NCBI GenBank assembly: GCA_047610385.1
Contig: JBLGAC010000025.1
Coordinates: 1 to 57,082 of the forward strand
DNA: 57,082 bases
Origin: JBOCEF01 sp047610385
GTDB taxonomy: Bacteria; Pseudomonadota; Alphaproteobacteria; Rhodobacterales; Rhodobacteraceae
Direction of reading: 5' to 3'
Shown: positions 32,059 through 41,359 of the stretch, one piece after another
Layout: the number at the start of each line of letters is the position of its first letter
Numbering within the stretch: position 1 is the stretch's first letter
Notes under the pieces: generated by a model
The model's input: only the letters and a program-made list of their open reading frames with translations
What the model was told of the DNA's origin: nothing
Databases searched by the model: none
Position numbers and translations under genes: made by a program

Positions 32059-34920
32059 CTATTCCGCCGCGATCCGCCCTTTGGCAGCGAGGATGGCGCG
32101 CAGATAATGCCCGGTGTGCGAGCCAGCCGCGCACGCGACGGTTTCGGGCGTGCCCGTCGCCACAATCTTACCGCCGCCATCACCGCCTTCTGGGCCGATG
32201 TCGATGATCCAGTCGGCGACCTTGATCACGTCCAGATTATGTTCAATCACCACGATGGAATTGCCCTGATCGACCAGTTCCTGCAACACTTCGAGCAACT
32301 TGCGCACGTCTTCGAAATGCAGGCCCGTGGTCGGCTCATCCAGGATATAAAGCGTGCGGCCCGTGGCGCGTTTGGCGAGTTCCTTGGCCAGCTTCACGCG
32401 CTGCGCCTCACCGCCCGAAAGGGTGGTGGCGGACTGGCCGACCTTGACGTAGCCGAGGCCGACGCGCTTCAGCGTCTCCATCTTGTCCCGGATTGAGGGG
32501 ACGGCGGAGAAAAGCACGGCAGCTTCTTCAACGTTCATGTCAAGAACATCCGCTATGCTGTTGCCACGATAGTGAACTTCCAGCGTCTCACGGTTGTAGC
32601 GTTTGCCCTTGCAGGTTTCACATTCCACATAGACATCGGGCAGGAAATGCATCTCGATCTTGATCAGGCCGTCGCCTTGGCAGGCCTCGCAGCGCCCGCC
32701 TTTGACGTTGAATGAAAAGCGCCCGGGCTTGTAGCCGCGGGTTTTGGATTCCGGCAGCCCGGCGAACCAATCGCGGATCGGCGTGAAGGCACCGGTGTAG
32801 GTCGCGGGGTTCGATCGCGGCGTGCGCCCGATCGGGGATTGGTCGATGTCGATGACCTTGTCGAGATGCTCAAGCCCCTTGATTTCAGAGCATGGCGCAG
32901 GGACCTGCCGCGCACCGTTCAGGCGCATGGAGGCGGTCTTGAACAACGTCTCAATGGTCAGCGTGGACTTGCCGCCGCCCGAAACCCCGGTGACGCAGAC
33001 GAATTTGCCCAAGGGGAATTCGGCGGTGACGTCTTGCAAATTGTTGCCCACGGCGCCGATCACTTTGATCTTTTTGCCGGTGCCCTTGCGCCGCTTGGCC
33101 GGGATCGGGATTTCGCGATCGCCGCGCATATATGCGCCGGTGATGGAGTTGGGGTTGGCCTGCACTTCCTCCGGCGTGCCCTCAGCGATGATTTGACCGC
33201 CATGGATGCCGGCGCCGGGGCCAATGTCGATGACGTAATCGGCGGTGCGGATCGCCTCCTCGTCATGCTCCACCACGATGACGGTGTTGCCTTGATCGCG
33301 CAGGTTTTTCAGCGTTTGCAGAAGGCGGTCATTGTCGCGCTGGTGCAGGCCGATCGACGGCTCATCCAACACATAAAGCACGCCGGTCAGACCCGACCCG
33401 ATCTGGCTGGCCAGCCGGATGCGCTGGCTTTCGCCGCCCGACAGCGTGCCCGAATTGCGGCTGAGCGTCAGGTAGTCGAGACCAACATTCACAAGAAAAC
33501 CAAGGCGTTCGCGGACTTCCTTCAGAATTGCCTTTGCGATCTCATTCTTTTGCTTGCTCAGATGCTCAGGCGCGGATTCGGCCCAGTCATAGGCCTCCCG
33601 GATCGACATGCGGACGATCTGGCCAACATGCAGACCGCCGATCTTGACCGCCAGCGCCTCAGGCTTCAGGCGGTAGCCGTCGCAGGTCGCGCAGGCCCGG
33701 TTGTTCTGGTAGCGCTCAAACTCCTCACGCACCCAAGCGCTGTCGGTTTCACGCCAGCGGCGCTGCATGTTGGGGATCACGCCTTCGAAGGGACGCTCCA
33801 GTTCATAGACCCGGCCGCCCTCGTCATAGCGGAACTTGATCTTAGTGCGGCCAGAGCCGCGCAGCATCAGTTCATGAATCGCCTCAGGCAGATTTTTCCA
33901 TGGCTCATGCATATCAAAATCATAATGTTTGCCAAGTGCTTCCAGCGTTTGCTTAAAGTAAGGGCTTCGCGATTTGGCCCAAGGCGCAATCGCCCCGTTC
34001 CACAGCGACAACGCTTCGTCCGGCACCACCAGCCGGTCGTCAAAGAACAATTCAACCCCAAGCCCATCGCAGGCCGGGCAGGCACCGAACGGGGCGTTGA
34101 AGGAAAACAGCCGCGGTTCGATCTCAGCAATGGTGAAGCCTGACACCGGGCAGGCGAAATTCTCGGAAAAGGTGATCCGTTCCGGATCGCCGTCTTTTGG
34201 CGCGGTTTCCAGCACCGCAATGCCTTCGGCCAGCCCCAGAGCGGTGGAAAAGCTGTCAGCAAGCCGCGGCTCAATCCCCGACTTCACCACGATGCGGTCG
34301 ACCACCACGTCGATGTTATGGCGAAATTTTTTGTCGAGCACGGGCGGCTCGTCCAGATCATAGAACTCACCATTGACCTTCACACGGGCAAAACCCTGCT
34401 TGCGAAGGTCTGTGAACTCTTTGACGTAAGTGCCTTTGCGGTCGCGAATAATTGGGGCCAGAAGAAAGGCGCGAGTGCCCTCCTCCATGGTCATGACCCG
34501 GTCGACCATCTCGGACACCTGCTGCGCCTCAATCGGCAGGCCGGTGGCGGGGGAATAGGGCGTGCCGACGCGCGCGAACAGCAGGCGCATGTAGTCGTAG
34601 ATTTCCGTGACCGTGCCGACCGTGGATCGCGGGTTTTTTGATGTGGTTTTCTGCTCAATGGAAATCGCCGGGGACAGCCCCGCGATGTGATCCACGTCAG
34701 GCTTTTGCATCATGTTGAGGAACTGGCGCGCGTAAGCCGACAGCGATTCGACGTAGCGGCGCTGCCCCTCAGCATAAATCGTGTCGAAGGCGAGCGAGGA
34801 TTTCCCCGACCCCGACAGCCCCGTGATCACCACCAGACGGTCGCGCGGAATGTCCACGTCGATGTTTTTGAGGTTGTGCTCCCGCGCTCCGCGGATCGAG
34901 ATGGTCTTGAGATCGGTCAT
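32059..34920 (-). CDS. uvrA: Excinuclease ABC subunit A
   Basis: Damage-recognition ATPase of nucleotide excision repair, 953 residues. Two ABC modules are visible: Walker A GLSGSGKSSLAFDTIYAEG and signature NSGTLSGGESQRIRLA in the first, GVSGGGKSTLTIETLF and TTLSGGEAQRVKLAKEL in the second, with zinc fingers at CPACDGLG and CEACQGDGLIKIEMHFLPD. The first zinc site reads CPVSGFTI, lacking one cysteine. ATG 34920 was chosen by the conserved MTDLKTISIRGAREHNLKNI start and GGAG upstream. Divergent from ssb with an SOS-type sequence in the shared promoter region. Confidence 0.97.
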   Translation of the reverse strand: MTDLKTISIRGAREHNLKNIDVDIPRDRLVVITGLSGSGKSSLAFDTIYAEGQRRYVESLSAYARQFLNMMQKPDVDHIAGLSPAISIEQKTTSKNPRSTVGTVTEIYDYMRLLFARVGTPYSPATGLPIEAQQVSEMVDRVMTMEEGTRAFLLAPIIRDRKGTYVKEFTDLRKQGFARVKVNGEFYDLDEPPVLDKKFRHNIDVVVDRIVVKSGIEPRLADSFSTALGLAEGIAVLETAPKDGDPERITFSENFACPVSGFTIAEIEPRLFSFNAPFGACPACDGLGVELFFDDRLVVPDEALSLWNGAIAPWAKSRSPYFKQTLEALGKHYDFDMHEPWKNLPEAIHELMLRGSGRTKIKFRYDEGGRVYELERPFEGVIPNMQRRWRETDSAWVREEFERYQNNRACATCDGYRLKPEALAVKIGGLHVGQIVRMSIREAYDWAESAPEHLSKQKNEIAKAILKEVRERLGFLVNVGLDYLTLSRNSGTLSGGESQRIRLASQIGSGLTGVLYVLDEPSIGLHQRDNDRLLQTLKNLRDQGNTVIVVEHDEEAIRTADYVIDIGPGAGIHGGQIIAEGTPEEVQANPNSITGAYMRGDREIPIPAKRRKGTGKKIKVIGAVGNNLQDVTAEFPLGKFVCVTGVSGGGKSTLTIETLFKTASMRLNGARQVPAPCSEIKGLEHLDKVIDIDQSPIGRTPRSNPATYTGAFTPIRDWFAGLPESKTRGYKPGRFSFNVKGGRCEACQGDGLIKIEMHFLPDVYVECETCKGKRYNRETLEVHYRGNSIADVLDMNVEEAAVLFSAVPSIRDKMETLKRVGLGYVKVGQSATTLSGGEAQRVKLAKELAKRATGRTLYILDEPTTGLHFEDVRKLLEVLQELVDQGNSIVVIEHNLDVIKVADWIIDIGPEGGDGGGKIVATGTPETVACAAGSHTGHYLRAILAAKGRIAAE

Positions 34921-34994
34921 TTCGCGCGCTCCGGCATAGGCCCAAGGGGCGCAACATAAGGCGTGTGCGACGCGGGGCCAGTGCTGAAAAGCAT

Positions 34995-35009
34995 AAACAA
35001 AACGCGAAC
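34995..35009. promoter_or_regulatory. Predicted LexA (SOS) operator between uvrA and ssb
   Basis: AAAC-N7-GAAC on the plus strand, equal to GTTC-N7-GTTT on the minus strand: one mismatch from the alphaproteobacterial SOS box GTTC-N7-GTTC. It lies 75 bases upstream of uvrA and 130 upstream of ssb. A shared SOS operator in divergent uvrA-ssb promoters is known in rhizobia; its function here is inferred. Confidence 0.55.
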
Positions 35010-35138
35010 ACACCACCAGCCCGCGAATCCGCCTGCCCCACCCGTGGCTTGGGCAACCCGCAACTCGGTGTCGCAGCGGGCGGCGAAGGCGGGTAGGATT
35101 GCCCCCGAAATCAGGATTCGCAGGACGGGGGACATCCC

Positions 35139-35693
35139 ATGGCGGGCAGCGTCAACAAGGTCATTCTTATCGGCAACCTGGGGCGCGACCCTGAGGTCCG
35201 CACCTTCGCCAACGGCGGCAAGGTGTGCAATCTGCGCATCGCGACGTCGGAGACTTGGAAGGACAAGTCCAGCGGAGAGCGCAAAGAGCGCACCGAATGG
35301 CACGCGGTCTCAATTTTTTCAGAACCGCTCGCGAATCTGGCGGAGCGGTATCTGAAGAAGGGATCCAAGGTCTATATCGAGGGCCAGCTGGAGACCCGCA
35401 AATGGCAGGACCAATCCGGGGCTGACCGCTATTCGACCGAGGTTGTGCTGCGGCCCTTCACCGGCACCATGACCTTCCTTGATGGCGCCCCTAGCGGCGG
35501 CCAAGGCGGCGGTGGCGGCCAAGGCGGCGGCGGTGGCGGTGGCAGTGGATATGATGACCGCGGCGGTTCAGGCGGCAGCTTTGGCGGCGGCGACGCGCCC
35601 TCAGGCGGCGGAACTGGCGGCGGTGCGTCGGGCGGCGGCTTTGGCGGTGGCGGCGGCGGGCGCGACGATCTCGACGACGAAATTCCGTTCTGA
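35139..35693 (+). CDS. ssb: Single-stranded DNA-binding protein
   Basis: 184 residues. N-terminal OB-fold (VNKVILIGNLGRDPEVRTF; EWHAVSIFSEPLANLAERYLKKG; VYIEGQLETRKWQD), then a glycine-rich flexible linker from about residue 115 to 170, and the conserved acidic tip DDEIPF that recruits replication and repair proteins. The linker is unusually pure in Gly. Divergent from uvrA and followed by a strong intrinsic terminator. Confidence 0.97.
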   Translation: MAGSVNKVILIGNLGRDPEVRTFANGGKVCNLRIATSETWKDKSSGERKERTEWHAVSIFSEPLANLAERYLKKGSKVYIEGQLETRKWQDQSGADRYSTEVVLRPFTGTMTFLDGAPSGGQGGGGGQGGGGGGGSGYDDRGGSGGSFGGGDAPSGGGTGGGASGGGFGGGGGGRDDLDDEIPF

Positions 35694-35711
35694 TTGATCG
35701 ACCGGACGGCG

Positions 35712-35750
35712 AAAAGGGCGGGCGCCATGCGCTCGCCCTTTTTGGTTTTA
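35712..35750 (+). terminator. Rho-independent terminator of ssb
   Basis: AAAAGGGCGGGCGC and GCGCTCGCCCTTTT pair (one G:T wobble) around the loop CAT, followed by T-rich TTTTTGGTTTT. It begins about 19 bases after the ssb stop codon and ends before the reductase gene. Confidence 0.9.
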
Positions 35751-35788
35751 TCATCCACGACCCAGCGCATCCCTGAAAGGCCCCGCCC

Positions 35789-36994
35789 ATGCCCCATATC
35801 GCCATCATCGGGGCCGGACAGGCCGGGGCCGCGCTGGCAGCAAAACTGCGCGCCGAAGGTTTTGCCGGCGCGATCACCATCTTTGGCGAAGAACCCGCGC
35901 CGCCTTATCAGCGACCACCCTTGTCCAAGAAATACCTGCTGGGGCAGATGGACCGCGCGCGGCTGTTCCTGCGCCCCGCCAGCTTTTACGCCGATCACAA
36001 CATCACGCTTGAAACGTCGGCCCGCGTCATCGCCATCGACGCCGCGTCCAAGACGCTGACCTTGCAGGACGGGCGCGTGATTGCGTGGGACAAGCTGGCG
36101 ATCACCACCGGCACCCGCCCACGGATGCTGCCGGACGCGATCGGCGGCGCGCTGCCCGGGGCATTGGCACTGCGCACGCTAGCGGATGTGGACGCGCTGG
36201 CCCCGCTGGCCCAGCCTGGCAAAACCGCGCTGATCGTTGGCGGCGGCTATATCGGGCTGGAGGCCGCCGCAGTGCTGCGCGGTCTGGCGCTGAACGTCAC
36301 GTTGCTGGAGGCCGCGCCGCGCATCTTGCAGCGCGTCGCGGCGCCTGAAACATCCGCCTATTACCGCGCGCTGCACACATCCCACGGGGTGGATCTGCGC
36401 GAAGGCTCACCCCTGACCCGCCTGACCGGCGACGCCCATGTCACCGGCGCCGATCTGGCCGATGGCACGCATGTTGCCGCTGATTTTGCGCTGATCGGCA
36501 TCGGGGTGCACGCCAACGCCGAATTGGCCGGGGCGGCGGGGCTGGCGCTCGACAATGGCATCGCGGTGGATGCGGCGTGCCGGACATCGCATCCTGACAT
36601 CGTGTCGGCGGGCGATTGCGCATCGTTTCCGTGGCGGGGGCGGCGGATACGCCTCGAATCCGTGCAGAACGCCATCGATCAGGCCGAGGCCGCGGCTGAA
36701 ACCCTGCTGGGCCGCGACGTGACCTATGATCCGACGCCGTGGTTCTGGTCTGACCAGTATGACGTCAAATTGCAGATCGCGGGGCTGTCCACCGGCCATG
36801 ACCGGATCATCACCCGCCTTGGCGCGCGGCCCGGCGCGCAATCGGTCTGGTATTTCCGTGGCCGCGATCTGCTGGCGGTCGACGCGATGAACGATCCGCG
36901 CAGCTACATGACCGCAAAGCGCTGGTTGGAGGCCGGGCATTCCCCCGATCCGGACGCGCTGGCGGTCCCTGACGCGGACCTCAAGCCGCTTTGA
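35789..36994 (+). CDS. FAD-dependent ferredoxin/rubredoxin-type reductase
   Basis: 401 residues resembling putidaredoxin, rhodocoxin and terpredoxin reductases, which transfer electrons from NAD(P)H to a small iron-sulfur protein. FAD motif IAIIGAGQAGAALAAKLR at residues 4-21, YQRPPLSKKYLLG, the NAD-binding GYIGLEAAAVLRG near 155, second FAD motif SAGDCASFP and the C-terminal FWSDQYDVKLQIAG. No ferredoxin, P450 or dioxygenase gene lies beside it, so its redox partner is unassigned. Confidence 0.88.
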   Translation: MPHIAIIGAGQAGAALAAKLRAEGFAGAITIFGEEPAPPYQRPPLSKKYLLGQMDRARLFLRPASFYADHNITLETSARVIAIDAASKTLTLQDGRVIAWDKLAITTGTRPRMLPDAIGGALPGALALRTLADVDALAPLAQPGKTALIVGGGYIGLEAAAVLRGLALNVTLLEAAPRILQRVAAPETSAYYRALHTSHGVDLREGSPLTRLTGDAHVTGADLADGTHVAADFALIGIGVHANAELAGAAGLALDNGIAVDAACRTSHPDIVSAGDCASFPWRGRRIRLESVQNAIDQAEAAAETLLGRDVTYDPTPWFWSDQYDVKLQIAGLSTGHDRIITRLGARPGAQSVWYFRGRDLLAVDAMNDPRSYMTAKRWLEAGHSPDPDALAVPDADLKPL

Positions 36995-37046
36995 TCCGCC
37001 GCCGCCCACGCTTTTTGCGCCGTATTGTGGTTTTTCGTGCCGCAGA

Positions 37047-37063
37047 CACCCCAATTCGGGGTG
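37047..37063. other. Short palindrome in gyrA leader
   Basis: CACCCC-AATTC-GGGGTG, 6-bp arms, about 80 bases before the gyrA start in the 149-base reductase-gyrA gap. No T-run, so not an intrinsic terminator; could be an mRNA leader hairpin or a protein site. Confidence 0.3.
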
Positions 37064-37143
37064 CGCGTCATTGCTCCGCCTCCAAGCGGGGTCTATAAAC
37101 CCGGGGAACACGCAACAAACGCGGCCGCGAGCAGGATGCACCC

Positions 37144-39921
37144 TTGACCGACGAGACCGACACGCCAGAAGAGCCCATCCGCCGCGAACGGCACCCCCAT
37201 GATGGCCCCACGATCGCCATCGAGGAGGAGATGAAGACCAGCTATCTCGATTATGCCATGAGCGTGATCGTCAGCCGGGCCATCCCCGACCTGCGCGACG
37301 GGCTGAAGCCGGTGCACCGGCGCATCCTCTATGCGATGCACGAAACCAACAACGTCTTCGACAAGTCCTATCGTAAATCCGCGCGCCCGGTCGGCGACGT
37401 CATGGGTAAATTCCACCCCCATGGCGACAGTGCGATCTACATGGCCTTGGTGCGCATGGCGCAGGACTTTTCGATGTCCGTGCCGCTGATGGACGGTCAG
37501 GGCAATTTCGGGTCGATGGACGGCGATTCCCCCGCCGCCATGCGCTATACCGAAGTGCGCATGTCTGAGCCGTCAAACTACCTGCTGGCGGACATCGACA
37601 AAGACACCGTCGATTTCCAGGACAACTATGACGGCAAGGACCGCGAACCCACAGTCCTGCCCGCGCGCTATCCGAACCTTCTGGTCAATGGCGGCGCTGG
37701 CATCGCGGTCGGCATGGCCAGCAACATTCCGCCGCACAATCTGGGCGAAGTGATCGACGCGACCCTGCGGTTGATCGAGGACCCCGATCTGACCATCTCC
37801 GATTTGATGGAGACGATCCCCGGCCCCGATTTCCCCACCGGGGCGCTGATCTTGGGCCGTGCGGGCGCGCGCAAGGCGTATCATACCGGCCGCGGGTCGG
37901 TGATCATCCGCGCCAAAACCCGCATTGAGGAAATCCGCAAGGACCGCTACGCCATCGTGCTCGACGAGATCCCGTATCAGGTCAACAAGTCGACCATGAT
38001 CGAAAAGATCGCTGAGCTGGCGCGCGACAAAAAGATCGAAGGCATCGCCCATGTGGCGGACGAATCCGATCGGCTTGGCGTGCGCGTGGTCATCGAGCTG
38101 AAGCGTGATGCTACGCCTGAGGTGGTGCTGAACCAGCTGTTCCGCTTCACGCCGATGCAGACCAGCTTTCCGGCCAACCTGCTTGCGCTGAATGGCGGTC
38201 GGCCCGAACAGCTTGACCTGCGGGTCATGCTGTCGGCCTTCATCACCTTCCGCGAAGAAGTCGTCGCGCGCCGCACCGCGTTTGAATTGCGCAAAGCGCG
38301 CGAGCGGGCGCATGTGCTGTGCGGCCTCGCGGTTGCGGTGGAAAACGTCGACGAAATCGTGGCCACGATCCGGTCGTCGCCTGATCCGCAGACCGCGCGC
38401 GAACGCCTGATGTCCAAGGACTGGCCGGCGATCAGCATCGCGGTGTACATCCGCCTGATCGATGATCCGGCGCATAAGATGAACGACGACGACAGCTACC
38501 GCCTGTCGGAAACCCAGGCACGATCGATCCTCGAACTCCGGCTCCAGCGCCTCACCGCGCTTGGCGTGCGCGAAGTGACGGATGAGCTTGAAGACCTGGC
38601 TGTCAAAATCTCCGACTATCTTGACATCCTGCGCTCGCGCGAGCGGATCATGGCGATCATCGTTGAAGAACTGAAAGAGGTCCGTGCCAAATTTGCCGTG
38701 CCGCGCCGGTCCGAAATCGTTGATTATGTCGGCGACATGGATGACGAAGACCTGATTGAACGCGAAGACATGGTCGTGACCGTCACATCGCGCGGCTATA
38801 TCAAGCGCACGCCGCTGGTGGATTACCGGTCCCAGGCGCGCGGCGGCAAGGGTCTGGCGGGCATGGCCACCAAGGACGAGGACGTGGTGACCACCCTGTT
38901 TGTCGCCAATTCCCACGACCAGCTGCTGTTCTTCACCGATGAAGGCATGGTCTACAAGCTCAAGACCTGGCGGCTGCCTGCGGGTGGGCGCAACACCCGC
39001 GGCAAGGCGATCGTCAACATCCTGCCGATCCCGCCGGGGGTGTCGGTGGCCGCAATCATGGCCGTGGACAAGCCCGAAGAAGAATGGGCCGCGCTCAACA
39101 TCTTTTTTGCCACATCGGCAGGCGATGTGCGGCGCAACCAGCTGAGCGATTTCACCAACGTGAAGTCCAACGGCAAGATCGCCATGAAGCTGCCTGAGGG
39201 CGTGCAAATGATCGGTGCGCGCATCTGCTCTGAGGCGGATGACGACGTGATGCTGGTCACCGCACTGGGCAAAGCGATCCGCTTCCCGGTCACCGAGGTC
39301 CGCGTCTTCAAGGGCCGCGACAGCACCGGCGTGCGCGGCATCCGTCTGGCGGCAGGCGACCGGGTCGTGTCGATGTGTGTCCTGCGCCACTTCGAAGCGA
39401 CCCCCGAAGAACGCGCTGCATACCTGAAAATGCGCCGCGCCGTCGCCGGGGCTGAGGCCGAGGATGAGATCGAGACCGAGACCGACGATGATGATGATGA
39501 CATCGTCGCCGTCGCCGCTGCGCTGTCGCAAGAACGCTATGTGGAAATGTCCGCCTGCGAGAACCTGCTGCTGACCATCACCGAGCGTGGGGCGGGCAAG
39601 CTCAGCTCCTCCCACGATTACCCGGTGCGCGGTCGCGGGGGCCAAGGCGTAGCAGCGATGGACCGCGCCATGCGTGGCGGGCCGATTGCGGCGCTGTTCC
39701 CGGTGGAAATGGACGATCAGGTGATGCTTGCCACCGACAAGGGCCAGTCGATCCGCTGCCCGATCACCGGGATCTCGTTCCGGTCTCGCGGGGCGGGTGG
39801 GGTCAAGGTGCTGAACGCAGCGACCGAAGAAATCGTCGTGTCAGTCGCCCGCATTGCTGAGGCCACGGGGGATGACGACGCGCCCACAGCCGATGCCGCG
39901 CCCACGCCCACGCCCGAATGA
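37144..39921 (+). CDS. gyrA: DNA gyrase subunit A
   Basis: 925 residues; breakage-reunion subunit of gyrase. The catalytic tyrosine lies in AAMRYTEVRM. The quinolone-determining region reads HPHGDSAIYMALVRMAQ: Ser96 equals E. coli Ser83, but residue 100, equivalent to E. coli Asp87, is Met (codon ATG 37441-37443). The C-terminal pinwheel includes the GyrA-box variant QARGGKG and an alphaproteobacterial acidic insertion (EDEIETETDDDDDD). Translation starts with TTG: AGGATG precedes it and the sequence MTDETDTPEEP then runs into the conserved EEEMKTSYLDYAMSV. Confidence 0.97.
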   Translation: MTDETDTPEEPIRRERHPHDGPTIAIEEEMKTSYLDYAMSVIVSRAIPDLRDGLKPVHRRILYAMHETNNVFDKSYRKSARPVGDVMGKFHPHGDSAIYMALVRMAQDFSMSVPLMDGQGNFGSMDGDSPAAMRYTEVRMSEPSNYLLADIDKDTVDFQDNYDGKDREPTVLPARYPNLLVNGGAGIAVGMASNIPPHNLGEVIDATLRLIEDPDLTISDLMETIPGPDFPTGALILGRAGARKAYHTGRGSVIIRAKTRIEEIRKDRYAIVLDEIPYQVNKSTMIEKIAELARDKKIEGIAHVADESDRLGVRVVIELKRDATPEVVLNQLFRFTPMQTSFPANLLALNGGRPEQLDLRVMLSAFITFREEVVARRTAFELRKARERAHVLCGLAVAVENVDEIVATIRSSPDPQTARERLMSKDWPAISIAVYIRLIDDPAHKMNDDDSYRLSETQARSILELRLQRLTALGVREVTDELEDLAVKISDYLDILRSRERIMAIIVEELKEVRAKFAVPRRSEIVDYVGDMDDEDLIEREDMVVTVTSRGYIKRTPLVDYRSQARGGKGLAGMATKDEDVVTTLFVANSHDQLLFFTDEGMVYKLKTWRLPAGGRNTRGKAIVNILPIPPGVSVAAIMAVDKPEEEWAALNIFFATSAGDVRRNQLSDFTNVKSNGKIAMKLPEGVQMIGARICSEADDDVMLVTALGKAIRFPVTEVRVFKGRDSTGVRGIRLAAGDRVVSMCVLRHFEATPEERAAYLKMRRAVAGAEAEDEIETETDDDDDDIVAVAAALSQERYVEMSACENLLLTITERGAGKLSSSHDYPVRGRGGQGVAAMDRAMRGGPIAALFPVEMDDQVMLATDKGQSIRCPITGISFRSRGAGGVKVLNAATEEIVVSVARIAEATGDDDAPTADAAPTPTPE

Positions 39922-39927
39922 TCCAAA

Positions 39928-39968
39928 GCGCGCGCGGGGCCAGTCATCCAGACCGGCCCCGGGCGCGC
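39928..39968 (+). terminator. Strong GC hairpin after gyrA
   Basis: GCGCGCGCGGGGCC and GGCCCCGGGCGCGC pair with one mismatch around a 13-base loop, seven bases after the gyrA stop. No U-tract follows. It may end or stabilise the gyrA message in this high-G+C context. Confidence 0.45.
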
Positions 39969-40092
39969 CCCTCAGGCAGTCCCCAGCCGCGCAGTCCCCA
40001 GACGAGGCGAGCATGATCCCGATCATCAATCAGGATGCCGCGCGCCCCCGCGCCCCCAGCTTGGCGCAGCCAGTGCGCGCCATCTGCGCGCC

Positions 40093-41175
40093 ATGACCCC
40101 CCCACCCGCGCCGCCCGGCGTTGACCACAGCCAGATGACCGCCCGCACCCGTGGGCAGCTGCGCACGCTGGCAATCATCCTTGGGGCCGCGGCGATGGGC
40201 GGCACGATTTATGGCGCGGCGCTGTCGTTGACATGGGGGGTGGGCACCCTGCCCGACAACATGCTGCGGGGGCTGCTTTCGGGGGTGTTCATCAGCCTGA
40301 TCTGCGGCGGGGCGGACGTGTTCGTGCTGTCAAACCAGCGGATGCGCGCGATCCGGGCGCTGCCATTCCTCGCGTTTGTCGCGCTCAGGGCGCTGGTTTA
40401 TGCGGTGGGCATCTTCTTTGGCCTGCGCGCACCGGAATGGCTGCTGGGCGATGACAATCAGGCCACAATCTGGTCGTTTTCCAACCCGTTATTCGTGCAG
40501 ACCTTTGTTGTGTCGCTGGGCATTTCCTTTGGCGTCGCCCTGACCATAGAGGTCAGCCGCCTGCTGGGCCCCGGCGTGCTGCCCGCGCTGCTGACCGGGC
40601 GCTATCATCGCCCGCGGCGTGAGGAACGGGTGTTTCTGTTCGCCGACATCGAAGGGTCCACCGCGCTGGCCGAACGGATCGGGGATCTGGAGTTTCACCG
40701 CTTTCTCTCCGCGGTCTTTTCAGACTGGGCAGAGCCGGTCAGCGCCGCACGCGGCGAAACCCACCGCTATGTCGGCGATGAAATCATCGTGACATGGCCG
40801 CAAGCGCGCGGCGTTAAAAAGGCCCGTTGCATCACCTGTGTGCTGGCGATGCGCGACGCGCTTGATGCCCGGCGTGCTTGGTATCTGCGCGAATTTGGCA
40901 TCGAACCAAAATTTCGCGCCGCCTTGCATTGCGGGCATGTCGTGACCGGGGAAATGGGCGACCAGCGCAAGGAGATCGTGTTCCTCGGCGACACGGTCAA
41001 CACCACGTCGCGCATGCAGATTGCGTGCAGGGAAAACAACGTGCGCCTGATCCTGTCTGGCGCGCTGGCGGACCGTATGCCCACGAACCCGCGGTTTTCG
41101 CTGCGCGCGCTTGGCGTCTGGACCCCGCGCGGAAAATCGCGCGAGGTGCGCCTGTATACCGCCACGCGCACCTGA
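40093..41175 (+). CDS. Membrane-anchored class III adenylate/guanylate cyclase
   Basis: 360 residues. The N-terminal ~165 residues form about four transmembrane segments without a recognised sensor domain. The catalytic domain (from ~177) has FLFADIEGST (metal ligand Asp185), YVGDEIIVTW (second metal ligand Asp229) and FLGDTVNTTSRM (transition-state Asn302 and Arg306), so it should be active. Lys292 is the likely purine-selecting lysine, favouring ATP, but guanylate activity cannot be excluded. It follows gyrA after 171 bases. Confidence 0.88.
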   Translation: MTPPPAPPGVDHSQMTARTRGQLRTLAIILGAAAMGGTIYGAALSLTWGVGTLPDNMLRGLLSGVFISLICGGADVFVLSNQRMRAIRALPFLAFVALRALVYAVGIFFGLRAPEWLLGDDNQATIWSFSNPLFVQTFVVSLGISFGVALTIEVSRLLGPGVLPALLTGRYHRPRREERVFLFADIEGSTALAERIGDLEFHRFLSAVFSDWAEPVSAARGETHRYVGDEIIVTWPQARGVKKARCITCVLAMRDALDARRAWYLREFGIEPKFRAALHCGHVVTGEMGDQRKEIVFLGDTVNTTSRMQIACRENNVRLILSGALADRMPTNPRFSLRALGVWTPRGKSREVRLYTATRT

Positions 41176-41359
41176 TCGCGGTCAAAGCATTGCCCTCGCG
41201 ATCGCCAATCATGAACACCTGCACCGCATACACATCAGCGCCCGCAGGGATCGCGATGGCCGCGCCAAATTTCAGCCATCGGCGTTTTCCGTCCCAGGTG
41301 CCTTGCCCCGGCAAAGACGCGCTTCCCCCCGCACGCGCCATGCGGTATTCCCTCGCGCC

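Noticed and set aside
32839..34143. 434-codon plus-strand frame opposite uvrA
   Set aside because: Shadow of uvrA with no recognisable domain.
37573..39645. 690-codon minus-strand frame opposite gyrA
   Set aside because: Long because the third codon positions of gyrA are G/C; composition unnatural and fully covered by gyrA.
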